From contig VNWV01000006.1 of the NCBI GenBank assembly GCA_009801085.1, positions 1,426,001 to 1,490,000 of the forward strand: a stretch of 64,000 nucleotides of DNA, given 5' to 3'. Shown piece by piece: positions 32,659 to 43,830 of the stretch. Position numbers and translations under genes: made by a program. Origin of the DNA: Lasiodiplodia sp. COLG20. Its lineage: Eukaryota > Ascomycota > Dothideomycetes > Botryosphaeriales > Botryosphaeriaceae. Under the pieces are notes generated by a model. It was given only the letters and a program-made list of their open reading frames with translations, was not told where the DNA came from and did not search any database. Every line of letters begins with the position of its first letter. Positions within the stretch are counted from its first letter, which is position 1.

Positions 32659-34741
32659 TCAACCAGGACCCATTCCAACCATACCGTTCCCAACCTTCGT
32701 GCTCTGTCCCTTTAGGTGTGCGCTGCTACCTCTGAACAAGCTTTGCCATATGAAAGCCTCACTAAGAAGGAGCTCAATATCCTTCTCCGTCCAACTACGA
32801 GTAGGTAGACTTTGGAGGAACATCATGATTTCTTGAAAGTCCATCTTGACGAGTTGGTCGGTCCATTTGACCAAGAAAGCAGCGCAAACGTAGAGGTGGA
32901 AGTCAGAAAAACCTCGTTCCTCAGCCTGTACACAGTTTTGCGTTAGTAAAGTGAAGTCTTGCCAAATGTGCATTGGGTTGTGGATTGAACGTACCAAATA
33001 TGTATCCCACATCCTGATGGTGTTCTTTACGCTGATTTCACGCATGAGAAGACAATTCATCCAGCGGAAACTGAATTGGATGAACTCCACTCCTTCCCTC
33101 TCGAGATGTGTCGCCAGCGTCTTGTCGATCCTGGTTGTGAGGTCGCGGAGGCTGGCGACCTGCCTCTGAATACCCGGTTGCGCAAAGATGTAGTTGTCCT
33201 GAATGCCGTCCAGCAGCTTCGTAAGACACCAGAAGGAATCCGCCTCAACGGCATCCAATACCGGTTTTGGCAATTGGCCTGGGTCCATTCCCGATTCAAT
33301 ATCTGGGTCGGTGATGTATGCGCCCAAAAACACCTGCCAGAATGGCGTCACCAGATCATTAATGCCCTGGACATAGCCGCTGGCCGGATGCCTGATAGCC
33401 CAGACGTAAAGAATACGTTCGAGGGACCTTTGAGTTGCTTCGTAGCTGTAGAGCTCGAGATGTGGATTCGTGCGAGGTACATCAATGCTGATCTGGTGCC
33501 AGATAGCCTCGTCGAGACCTCGGCTGCGCCCTTTGCTCGACGCGACGGATGCCGTCCCAACGTCATTGCTCGCATTCGATTTCTCAAAAGCCTGCCTTAC
33601 GGCTTCCAAGTATTCCCTCCTCTTTCGTTCCAACGTCGTGACACGGCGTTCGCTGCTTGCGGGAAGGTATCCGAGTAAAAGCTGCCAAGTCATTGGGCGC
33701 ACCTCTACGGGTATTCCGGACCAAGCTGTCGAGCGCAGGTCTGGTAGTGTGATGGTACTGGACTGTAGGATACGCTTGAACTTGTTGATGCGGCCAATTC
33801 GCGCCGAGTGCTCTTCCACTTCCTTCTGGGGGGCGCCTGGAGGGAGCGCGGGATGCGCTATGAGATGCAACGCATTTGCCGGGTCGCGGAGGATGTCTTT
33901 GTACTGGGGTCGCAAAATCTTCCCTACAGTGGGCTTTGCGGTGGGGTACAATGGGATCGTGTTCCCATTGCGCTCCTCAGCAATGTCGCCGCTGTTCATT
34001 CTCCAATGTGCCGAACCAAAGTCGGATCCAAGCGGGCTTGTGAGGGAGCTGCTGGTGCCTCCGGGATCCTTTCCTTTGTTGAGGGGTTTCCGTTTGCCTT
34101 TCCTTCGCATGCTGGCGATGCTTGGCAAGCCGAATTCGTCCTCATCGTCATCAAATGTGATCTCCGGTTCCTCCTCGTCGTCATCTTCGTCGTCGTCGGG
34201 ATCGTTGTTGGATTGTAGGTATGAATACGGCTTTTGGGCAGACGGTGCGGCGGGGCTAGCGCGGGTAGTGGGCGGACTCTCGTGGGATTTCTTTGAATTT
34301 GGCGAGCGCGGGCGGGAGGAGCTCGAAAGGGAACTGGTTCTGAGCTTGAGTCTTCGAGTGAGGCTTGCAAGGGTGGGGCGAATTACAGCGAATCGAAGCG
34401 TAGGATGTCGGTGTGGGAGTATGACGCGCCGACTACTTTCTTGCTGTCATAGCTCTTAGCGGCGCCGGAGCTGGTCCGCCAGAAAGGGGAGGCAGAGCTG
34501 CATCCTGTTAGCTAGGTCGTTGTGCGGGAGAGCGGAGAAGTACCCAGCACGGTCTGTCAGGCGCCAAGGGCAACAGGGTTAGCCAGTCTGGCGACTGCTG
34601 AGGGCGTGGGGATGGGTGGTAGCTGTTACGAACCGACCTGGACCATTTCCTTGCGTCGCGCGGGTCAGCAAAGCCTGGGGGTGGAATGGACGAGGGAGCG
34701 CGAGGGGGCGGGAGTACCTGCTGCTGCTTCTTGCCAGCCAT
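32659..34741 (-). CDS. TBC-domain Rab GTPase-activating protein (Gyp1-like)
   Basis: Predicted GAP for Golgi/endosomal Rabs of the Gyp1/TBC1D22 class. Rebuilt as four exons: 34741-34630, 34504-34387, 34339-32995 and 32925-32659, giving 613 residues, near the length of yeast Gyp1. The N-terminus (MAGKKQQQ onward) and the SPFWRTSSG segment are joined by phase only and are the least certain part. An acidic run (residues about 125-150) precedes the TBC domain. The TBC core has LRSTAWSGIPVEVRPMTW, the catalytic-arginine block IDVPRTNPHL, the glutamine-finger block YVQGINDLVTPF and FSFRWMNCLLMRE. The last intron (32926-32994, 69 nt) is in frame and stop-free; splicing gives the family sequence MWDTYLAEERGFSDFHLYVC. 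The TBC assignment is secure, Gyp1 orthology likely. Confidence 0.87.
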
Positions 34742-35190
34742 TTGGGGCGAGATGGGTGAGGTGACGGAGGTCACGCAGGAATCTGGGACCGGAGCTGTTA
34801 CGCTCTGCTGCTTTCTCCAGGCGCGCTGGGGCCTCGAGTCGCCGCCCACCAGCTTGCGCCAAGCCCTAAGACATAGCCGACCGCGGAAACGCCGCTCCTG
34901 CCCTAACCTCCTCTTCCAACCTCCGCGCTGTCCTTCGTCACAGCCATCCTCCTCTCCCGACCCTTCGTCCACGCGCCCTTCGCTCCAGCGCCCTCGACCA
35001 TCTCACCTGCTGACCCCGCTGCTTGCTTGGCCGCCAGCTCGCCTGTACGACCGCCGCTGAGCAAACACACCCTTGATCGCGTCACGCGCAGCGACTGCTT
35101 CGCCCTGCCGGTGCGAAACTAGCTGCGCGCTGGCCTCGGCCCCTCTCCCGCCACTCTCACCTTCGTCACTCCGCCGCCATTCCGCCCAGT
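34742..35190. other. Divergent promoter region TBC gene / HRP1
   Basis: 449 bp between the proposed starts. C-rich leader sequence precedes the HRP1 ATG. No box or repeat stands out. Confidence 0.45.
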
Positions 35191-38182
35191 ATGGCCGAAC
35201 CTGAGGAGCTCGACGAGGATCTCTTCGCCGATCTGTGCGTTTCCACGATGCCTGCCGCGCGAAATCTCTGTCTGACGCTCCAGTTTCCAGCTACGAGAAC
35301 GACGAGGCTCCGTCCAAGCCCGCTCAGCTCGCTGCTCCCGCTGCCCAAGCCGTGCCGTCCGCCCCGGAACCCGCGCCCGCGGCCGCTCCGTCCGTTGTTG
35401 AGCACCAGGTGTCCAGCCACAATGGTGGGGTTGCAGGTGCAGGCGATGGCGATGTGAACATGAACGGTGGCGACCATCATGCTGGTCACCATGAGCAGTC
35501 TGGAGGCCACGAGCAACCGAGCGGCATTGGCATCAAAGAAGACGGGTAAGTGGACTCTTTTGCTCATCCCAGCATTCGTGCTTTTCCCCCCACATATCAC
35601 AATACCGAGCAAGGTAAGCGGAACGAGTCGGTTTTCCGGATTCCCAAGTTTTGTGGGACATTTTGTATCAAGCCCTGAGTCGTGGGCTCTACGCTGTCCT
35701 GGCTGCGCGAAGTACGCATGGAAGATAGCGTAGCCACGTAATGATTGATTCGGGCATGGAGAAATCGGGACACACTCCACTTTCCAAATTTTGGCACAGC
35801 GCCAGGTTCTGGGCCCCTCGGAATGAAGAGCTGGTTAGGAGCAAGAGAAAAATCAGCCCGATTATTGGAACGGGGATGGGACGGTCTCTGGCGGAAATCA
35901 CAATGGAATCGGCCACGCTTGGCCTCCTCGCTCAATTCGCGCACAAAGGCATGCCTTTTTGGCTTGTCTTGCATCAGCATCCCTGGGATGAATCACGGGA
36001 GAGATAACATGCGCGTTATTGAGGAACGCCGGAAACTGGTACACAACAGCTTCGATCACCATTTTATGCTCGTCGTCAGCCGCAAATCAGCTCAATCTGC
36101 TACCTTTAGGAGCGTAGCTTCTTGTCGAGATAATCTCCATAGAGCCAGCGAGGATAGCTTCGAGCAGGTAGATGGGACTGGGGCATCACTCTCCGTCGCT
36201 GGGGTCTGAAGCTGCCGGCGCCCAGCACTCGGTTCGTAGCAAAACACAGACGCTTCCTGCCGAACATCAGTGTGCTCTTGCGACGATAGGCCGTGGTGGC
36301 GGCGTCGAGTCTACAATGGCTTCAGGTCCAGCCCAGCTGGACACTCGGTTGCCTTGGGACAGTATCAATCAGCAAAGAGCTATGGCGAGACATTGCTTTC
36401 AGGCAAGCAAATCGGCACCCGTCCGGCGTCAACGCGACGACTTGCACATCCAAAGATCCAAGGCTTGCACCACGACTGGGCCCAATTAGCGCGACGCTTG
36501 ACACTTTGCACGACGAGACTAGGGAGACTTCGAAAACCGACTCGATCCGCTTGCCGCTCCCCACTCATTTCTTTGCTTATTTTAGCTCCGCTGCTTTGCC
36601 GCATTCTTCAATGGCCGACGAACTGACCAATTCACTAGTAAAATGTTCATTGGTGGATTGAACTGGGAGACCACGGATCGTGAGTAGTCCCGATACGATG
36701 CCCTGTGCTGCACGCGATGGCTTTCCCAAATAAGCGAGCCTTCCTAGCCGTACTAACACGTCCCATCCGCCAGAATCGCTGCGTGACTACTTCTCTCAGT
36801 TTGGTGAAGTGGCCGAGTGCACCGTCATGCGCGATGGTGCTACCGGCCGGTCCCGTGGCTTTGGCTTCCTTACCTTCAAGGATCCCAAGACGGTCAACAT
36901 TGTCATGGTGAAAGAGCACTATCTCGATGGCAAAATTGTGAGTAGTGCATGGTCCAGGCGCGTAAGAATTACTAAAGTGACAAGATTCCTGTAGATTGAT
37001 CCGAAGCGTGCGATTCCCCGCGAGGAGCAGGAAAAGACTGCAAAGATCTTCGTTGGTGGTGTCAGCCAGGAGGCCACCGAGCAAGACTTCAAGACCTTCT
37101 TCGAACAATTTGGCCGCGTCATAGATGCCACTCTCATGATGGACAAGGACACTGGCCGACCCCGTGGCTTCGGATTCGTCACCTTCGACGGCGAGGCTGC
37201 TGTCGATGCCTGTCTTCAGGGCCCGCTCGCCATCCTCGGAAAGCCCATCGAAGTCAAGCGCGCACAGCCGCGTGGTAATCTCAAGGATAACGACGATGAC
37301 AGGGGAGGAAAGTTTGGTCGTCGTGGCGATAAGTTTGGCAACCGTGATGGTGGTGGTTTCGACAACCAGCAGAACCAGCAGCAGGGTGCACAGGGCATGC
37401 CTAATGGCATGAGCCCGGCCATGATGGCACAGTACTGGCAACGTATGCAACAGTACTTCGCTATGATGCAGCAACAGATGGCGGCTAGCATGCAAGGCGG
37501 TGGACAAATGAACCCGATGATGGGCGGTGGTCAGATGAACCCACAGATGATGCAACAGATGATGGCCATGAACCAGATGAGAGGCAACAACACCATGTCG
37601 CCCACCGGCAGCCCCGTTCCTCCCGGCACGCCGATGCAGAATGGCATGAACCCTATGATGCAGCAGCAAATGCAGCAGGGCCAAATGGGTCCTGGCGCTA
37701 TGGGTCCTGGCGGTTTCCAGGGCGGCCCCGGTGGCGCCAACATGATGGCTGCAGCGGCTGCGGCAGCCAACCGCCCGGGTTTCAATGCGCAAGAACAGCT
37801 CGCGTTCGAACAGCAGAAGTATGAGCAGCAGCAGGCGCGCCGGATGCAGCAAGGCGCATACGGTCAGGGCGGCTACAGCCAAGGCGGACCGACCAGCTGG
37901 GAGGGCATGTACGACGACGTTCCGCAGCCCAACATGCCGGCCAATGGCTCACAGGGCGGTGCGGCCCGTGGTGGATTCGCTGGTGCCAGAGGCGGCGGAT
38001 TCGGTGCGCAGAGGGGAGGTGGTGTCGCTCGTGGACAGGCCACCACGCCGCCGGTCCAGCCTAGCAACGCGCCTGCAAACGCTCCCACCGGCCCTAAGAA
38101 TGCTGGGAAGCCGGGTGCAAACTACCGCGGCGGTGGCCGGGGTTCGCACAGAGGATTCCACCCGTACGCGAGGAACGGCTAA
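35191..38182 (+). CDS. HRP1: Two-RRM hnRNP, cleavage factor IB (Hrp1/Nab4)
   Basis: RNA-binding protein for mRNA 3'-end formation and export. Five exons: 35191-35234, 35291-35545, 36639-36679, 36774-36937 and 36995-38182, with matching phases (2, 2, 1, 0), giving 563 residues. The acidic/Ala-rich N-terminus is followed by RRM1 (RNP2 KMFIGGLNW, RNP1 RGFGFLTF) and RRM2 (RNP2 KIFVGGVSQ, RNP1 RGFGFVTF). The C-terminus is Met/Gln/Gly-rich (residues about 315-480, QQMMAMNQM-like), ending in RGG-type repeats (GGARGGGFGAQRGGG) and RGGGRGSHRGFHPYARNG. The 41-nt third exon completes RNP2. The second intron is 1,093 nt, roughly twenty times the local norm. The Hrp1 identity rests on the tandem RRMs plus the Met/Gln tail. 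Confidence 0.92.
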
Positions 38183-39437
38183 GCTGCCGATCATCTCCAA
38201 TGCTTCTGCTTGGCAGAGCTTTTTCCCGGCTGTATACATTTGCACCGAGATTCACATGTCATCGCTCGGCTCTAGTACTGACTTCAGTCCAAGCGAGCCG
38301 ATGGCACTAGATTTGCACTCGAGGCCACGGGAGATGTCCATTGCCTCGATTTCATCAGCTCTCTTTCAAGTTCACGGGATGGTAATGGGTTCGGTCGGGT
38401 TTCTTTTCTCCACTGCATTAAAATCTCAGATCTGCGAAAAAGATTCAGGGTAACCTCGTCACCAGCTCGGTGTCTGGTTGAAGAAGTGGGATCCTATCAC
38501 AATGACGAGGGGTCTTTCTTCCAGTTTTCATCTCACAAGCTGCTCTTTCTGAATGTATATTACGCCAGGGCGGTTCTTTCTTCACGTCTTCTTTTGCTCC
38601 GCTTTCCTGCTCTTCCTGGATACGTATGCAGAGACTCGAAATCCATATGCCAATGACATCACGTTTTTGCTGTACCTGGGATGCAAAGGGGACCATACTT
38701 GATGTGGTCATGTTAGTGCGAGCAGCTCTTCGGTTTTGGTTTCCTCATTCTCCTTTGTTGATTTACAGGCATAAGCGCCAAGCTGCAAGGTCCCAGCCAA
38801 TGCCATCCCCGCCCGCTGGCGGCTATCCCTATAGCAAGGATGCATATGAATCAGGGAAAATCCACGTACCTTTTGAAGCTTGTACACGTCCCTACTAATT
38901 TTCCGTGCAAAGCTCACCTTCTCCTTACGACGAGCCCCGTTTGGAGCGAGGAACAGGGTTCCCCGCCGGGTCGGGATGTTTTAGTATCACGATCGCCGTG
39001 CTTGGCATGCTCTTTTGTACGTACCTCGCATGCGGCGCCTGCGTGTCGTCCGACTTTTGTTTATGCCGATCCAAGCGAGAAGAGGCTGGGGCTGACGTCC
39101 GATCTGGATGATTGGGTTCACTTTCCTTTCACATGGGCAAGGCGCGGGTGACCGAATGGCATGCAGCCCAGGTTACTCGACAGAGAAAAAGGAAGCAGCA
39201 GAAGTAGGCATGCGCCTAACGCCTCCCGGAGGGCGGGTCAACGCACGAGGATGGGGAAAGCACATCGTTGCCGACTTGGGGGTCATCCGCCTCTGCCTAC
39301 GTTACTATAAGAAATCAGCATGGCTACGGAGTTCCTTTTTTTTCCCTTCTCTTTTCTCTTCCCCCCTCCTCGCCTGTCTTAGGCATTGACACCAACTACC
39401 CCATCTCTCTGGCAGCTCCTTTGCCTCCACTCCAACC
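38183..39437. other. Intergenic, 1.25 kb, no gene seen
   Basis: 3' flank of HRP1 and the promoter of the lactone oxidase, with a TATAAG at about 39307 and a pyrimidine-rich leader (39340-39375). No coding signal. Confidence 0.5.
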
Positions 39438-41143
39438 ATGGCACCACTCAAGCCCCTCCTGCCCCTCCTCGCCGCCGCGCTCGGCGCAACCGCAATCCCC
39501 TACAACACCTTCGACGGGCCGGGGTTCCCGGCGTGCAACGACGTCGCGGAAGTGATCAACGCGACGTCGGTGGCGCAGATCGAGTCGCTGGTGGCGGAGG
39601 CGGCGGCGGCGGGCACGCCGGTGCGGGCGTCGGGCAAAGGGCACATGTGGTACGACACCATGTGCGCCGACAACTCCAGCGACACGCTGGTCATCCGCAC
39701 CGAGTACGTCAACGGCATCTCCGACTTCGACCTGCCCGAGGGCGCGGAGACGGGGACCGTCCTCATCGAGGCGGGCGTCACGTTTTTTCAGCTCGCCGAG
39801 TACCTGCACCAGCGCGGCGCCAGCGTCGGGTACACGCTTGTTAATTGGAACATTACGTTGGCTGGTAGTGTGGCTATGGGGGCGCACCGGAGCAGCTTGC
39901 GCGAGGACTCGATGGTCGCGGCGGGCGTCGAGGAGCTGCACATCGTGGATGGCAGCGGGAAGACGAGGGTGGTGGCGAGGGACGAGGGGAATGATGAGTG
40001 GCTGGCGGCGAGCACGAGCTTGGGGCTGCTAGGCGTGATTGTGCGGATGAAGATGAAGATTTATCCGGACTTCAAGGTGTATGCGAAGCAGGACATGTAA
40101 GTTCTTTTTTCAACCGCCTTCTGTAATTGGGGGCGGAAGGTATGCTGACAATCACTTTCGTTCAGTTTGTTGGAGGAGGACGTCCTGGATGGGGACATCT
40201 ACGGACTGATCAGTCCATACGCTACTGCAAACTTTTGGGTGAGTGTTAGTTTCCTCGTCGTCGAATCAGGGCTGATATGGGAACCATTAGTGGTGGCCTT
40301 TCCTGCGCAAATTCCACTACCGCTATTACGACCCTGTGCCAGCAAACACGTCAGATCAAGAAGGATTCCAATCCACCTTCTCGGTCACCAAAACCGAAGC
40401 CGATACGGCGGCGGCGCTGCTAAACTCGGGCAAGTACTTGGCATCTTCCAACATCGCAGCCGAGACGCTCTTCTTCTCGCTCTGGTCGCCGCCAAACTTC
40501 CGCGAGAAGACGACTGACAAGGCGATCCTGACATGGCCGGTGTACGGGTGGAACTACGACGTGCTCATCGGCGGGCTGTACCCGGGCTATGGCACCGAGT
40601 GGGACTTTGGGCTGCGCGGACTGACGCTGGAGCTGGCGTTCCCGGTGACGCAGGCGAACGCGGTGCTGAAGCGTGTGCGCAAGGCCTTCGACGACGAGGC
40701 GGCCAAGGGCATCATCATGACCAGCACGTACCGCAGCGGCATCAACATCAAATTCGGCAAGGCCTACTACGACCTTCTTGGTCAGGTCACGTACGACACG
40801 GCCGATGGAGCAGACTGGAGCAAGGGCGCAATCATGTTCGATTTTCCGAGCTTCAAGCCCACGGTTGGAGACGGGCTGAGGTTCAACGAGCCGTTCTGTA
40901 AGTCTTCGTTTTCCTGAAGAGAGAAAGTTGTGTTAATGGTGAGCAGACCACAAGCTGGCAACCACGCTGATCGATGAGTTCCCGTGCCGCCCGCACTGGA
41001 CCAAGAACACGCGCGATGTGTTCAAGCAGGCCGTCAAGAACATCGATCCAGACCATCTGGCGCGCTTCAAAAAGGTGCGCGAGGACTTTGACCCGAACGG
41101 CATTTTCAAGAGCGTTGTTGGCGAGATCATCGGCGTGTCGTAA
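39438..41143 (+). CDS. Secreted-type aldonolactone oxidase (FAD-linked, ALO/GulLO family)
   Basis: Predicted FAD-dependent oxidase of sugar lactones related to D-arabinono-1,4-lactone oxidase. Four exons: 39438-40096, 40166-40238, 40291-40897 and 40947-41143 (511 residues). An N-terminal hydrophobic segment (LLPLLAAALGATAIP) looks like a signal peptide. The PCMH-type FAD domain has PVRASGKGHMWYDT, LIEAGVTFFQLAEYL and NITLAGSVAMGAHRSSL. The C-terminal ALO domain has WWPFLRKFHYRYY and ends with PCRPHWTKNTRDVF, the HW-containing motif of the family. Yeast Alo1 is a mitochondrial erythroascorbate enzyme; a signal peptide here suggests an extracellular paralogue instead. It lies 370 bp upstream of a hydrolase in the same orientation; a functional link is only a guess. 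Confidence 0.87.
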
Positions 41144-41512
41144 GGCGGCGGAGTTTAGGGGTGCAGATGTGCCGGAGCGAGTAGTGATTGTAGCTCGGCG
41201 TCGGTGTTTGGCGGAGCGCGGAGAGCGAAAGAAGCTGGATGGCTGTGGTGGGGGCGCTTTTTAGGCCACCGTCCCATGCCGCCGCCGACCACTCACAAGC
41301 ATTCTCTAGTGCCAACCAACAGCCCGTTGAGTTCTAATGTCTACCACCAAGCTTTGGCCCTGAGGCTTGGCCGTGCTTAAATAGTTCCTTTAGTGCCCGT
41401 TGCTTATCGCTTTCGTCACTTCCACAGACGTCGTCACTCACAACTATTTGCCCCTCCAGCTTCCCAATATATAAATTTCACTTAACGATAACCTACACCA
41501 GACACCACCAAA
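41144..41512. other. Intergenic between lactone oxidase and hydrolase
   Basis: 369 bp. The sequence ATATATAAA at 41467-41475, about 40 bp before the hydrolase ATG, is a likely TATA element. Confidence 0.5.
41467..41475 (+). promoter_or_regulatory. TATA element of the second hydrolase
   Basis: ATATATAAA lies 38-46 bp upstream of ATG 41513. The short distance implies a very short 5' leader if it is used. Confidence 0.45.
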
Positions 41513-42600
41513 ATGCCCACATTAACCCTCCACTACAAAGAAGACCCCTCAGCCGGCCCCATCCCCGCAGAAATCCACTACTCTAGTTCTGCTACCGCCG
41601 CGCCTAAACCCATCATCCTCATCTTCCACGCCGGCGGCTTCGCCGCGGGCTCGACGGCGCTGATCCCGCGCACGCAAATCAAATACCTCACCGAAACGCT
41701 CGACACCATCGTCGTCGCGCCCGCGTACCGGCTGTGCCCGCAGGTCTCGCTGCGCGATGGCCCGCTCGCCGACGCGCGGGACTGCCTGGCGTGGGCGCGG
41801 AGTACGGAGTTCGCGGCTGCGCTGCGGCGCGAGACGGCGGGAGGAGTCGTTGCGGATGCGGGGCGCATCGGCGTCATGGGGCATTCGGCGGGCGGGATGT
41901 TGGCGCTGGAGTTGGTGCGTGAAATATTTCCTCTCTCTCCCTCCCTTGTGCTGGCATCAGTGACGAATAGATGCGCATTCGAAAGATTCTAACAAACAAA
42001 CAGGGCAACGAGCAACATCCTCCCGCCGCGATCCTGGATTTCTACGGCATCAAGTACCTGACCGACCCCTTCTGGACCGCCCCGCTTGCCGCCTTCGCCG
42101 GCGTCCCTGACGCGCCGGCCGCGCTGCGCAAGCAGGTCTTCGATGGTGCGGTTCCCGTGGCGTCGCCGCCCATGTTCATCAACGGCAAGCCCGACCTGCG
42201 GTCGCCGCGGTCGGCGTGGATGATCCACGCGCTGAAGCACGGGACGTGGTTTAAATCATGCGTCGAGGGCGGGGATGCCGGTGAAGAGGAGGGGGTGAAG
42301 GAGGGGTTGAGCGAGGAGACGCTGGCGGCGTTGGAGCCGACGAGGGGGTTTGGGGCGCCGGGGTTCCCGCCGACGTGCTTCGTGCATGGGACCGAAGACG
42401 TGTTTGCGCCGTTCGCGCTGGCGGAGAGGGCGGAGCGGGAGGCGAGGGCGAAGGGCGTCGTCGAGGTCGAGTTTGTAAGGGTTCAGGGGGCCGGGCACGT
42501 GTTTGATATTGGGTTGGCGGAGGAGGATGAGCTGTTCAAGGGCCCCGTTGTGACGGCGTTGAAGTGGTTCGTGGAGAGGATTGGGCGGTCGCAGGGCTGA
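41513..42600 (+). CDS. Alpha/beta hydrolase fold-3 protein
   Basis: Predicted carboxylesterase-like enzyme of 332 residues. Exon 1 (41513-41914) and exon 2 (42004-42600) join in phase 0 (LALEL/GNEQHPP) across an 89-nt intron. The oxyanion HAGG is at 39-42, nucleophile S125 sits in GHSAG, D266 in HGTEDVF and H299 in GAGHVFD, so a complete Ser-Asp-His triad is present. The fold matches fungal HSL-type hydrolases often found in metabolite or detoxification loci. It shares only superficial similarity with the hydrolase at 10.0 kb, so it is not a recent duplicate. It follows the lactone oxidase in the same orientation. Confidence 0.87.
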
Positions 42601-43279
42601 TGATTGTGTGCTAAGCGTGGTCGTTTGGGAATGCTGAAGTGATGTATGAATTTTTGTTCCTGTTGGCGCAACTTCCGAGCCGGACAAGTGAATTCGAAGC
42701 GGCTAATGGGGGTCGGGGCAGAGGGTCTCCAGATGTGCTTCCTCATGGTATCTCGAAAGCCATAGAGACATTTGTGGTTACAGAGCTTAGCCTAACCAAT
42801 TCGGATAGAGAAATCGAAATGGTTTATGCTAGGCGCGCGTGACAGACAGAAGTTATGGGAATACCCAAAAGGAAATAGAACTGAAAATGCAGAAAAAAGA
42901 AGAAGGAGCTTCATACGCCCTCCAGCAATCCATGGTCGGATTCGAACTGGTAATCTTGTGTGGGTAAGAAGCTATCAAGTCCTCCCAATGAGGCAAGTCC
43001 CCACCGTACCGATCTTCTTGGTCACCGTTGTCAGTGGCAAGATCGCATCGGATGAAGGGATCAGAGTCAACCAAACATCGTCAGAGTTACGGATTCGGGT
43101 GGTTAATCAACCGTTTCGCTGAAAGGCATTATATACCCCACGTAAATGCAGTCACGGTCCGGGTAGCGTTGCGCACCCTACCTCCCAGGTGTACCCACCC
43201 ACCTCACCTGGGTTCTTTTCATCGAAAGCTAAATCAGAGTTTAAATCACATCCAAGCTTGAAAAGAAAAACCTGCGTGA
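42601..43279. other. Intergenic with tRNA-like relic
   Basis: No coding signal. On the minus strand, 43012-42936 contains a near-perfect pol III B box (AGTTCGAATCC) and a D-arm-like CCTC-ATTGG-GAGG hairpin, but no good acceptor or T stem. Confidence 0.35.
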
Positions 43280-43830
43280 CTATAGAAACAAGTATCTCAA
43301 GTCGACGGTGTGGTTGTAGAAGATGACGACAACGACGATGATGATGATGAGATGAGCTGGTAGCGGCGGGTTCTGGTCACCTCCCTCCCTCTTTTCTTGT
43401 AGTATAGTTATTGATACCCCATTTCGCGTCGCCCGCCAGCTGCTGCTGGTAGGTGTCGACCATCCTGACCTCCAAAGGACTGCCCAAGACGGTAAGTACA
43501 AGCTTCTTGGATCTCACGATTGAACTTCTGTAGACTCTCGCCCACAGCGTCAGCTGCTGGATCATGAGAACGGCTTCGACTGGGAGGGTTTATGAACCTC
43601 TTCAAAAGTGATTGCCAGGTAGGTCGTTCGTACGAGTTCTGGAGGAAATGCTGTTGTCCTTGTGCTGGAGTCGTGTGACTAGTCGCTCAAAAAAAGAAAA
43701 AAAAAAGAGTTGAATCACGAAAACTAGGAAGAACACCACTGCACAACTTCCTAATATTACCGACGGTGTCAACATTATAGCTCCGACAGCTAGCATCATC
43801 AGAACTCAGGTGGTGCCTCGACTTCACTGC
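43280..43830 (-). pseudogene. Orphan membrane-protein fragment, possibly degenerate
   Basis: On the minus strand a frame from 43799 encodes a strongly hydrophobic helix (GAIMLTPSVILGSCAVVFFL then VIQLFFF) followed by a polar tail. Downstream frames on the same strand carry protein-like stretches (DAVGESLQKFNREIQEA; MVDTYQQQLAGDAKWGINNY), but they lie in different frames and no good intron pair links them. I read this as the remnant, or a badly resolved model, of a small membrane protein. No family recognised. Confidence 0.3.
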
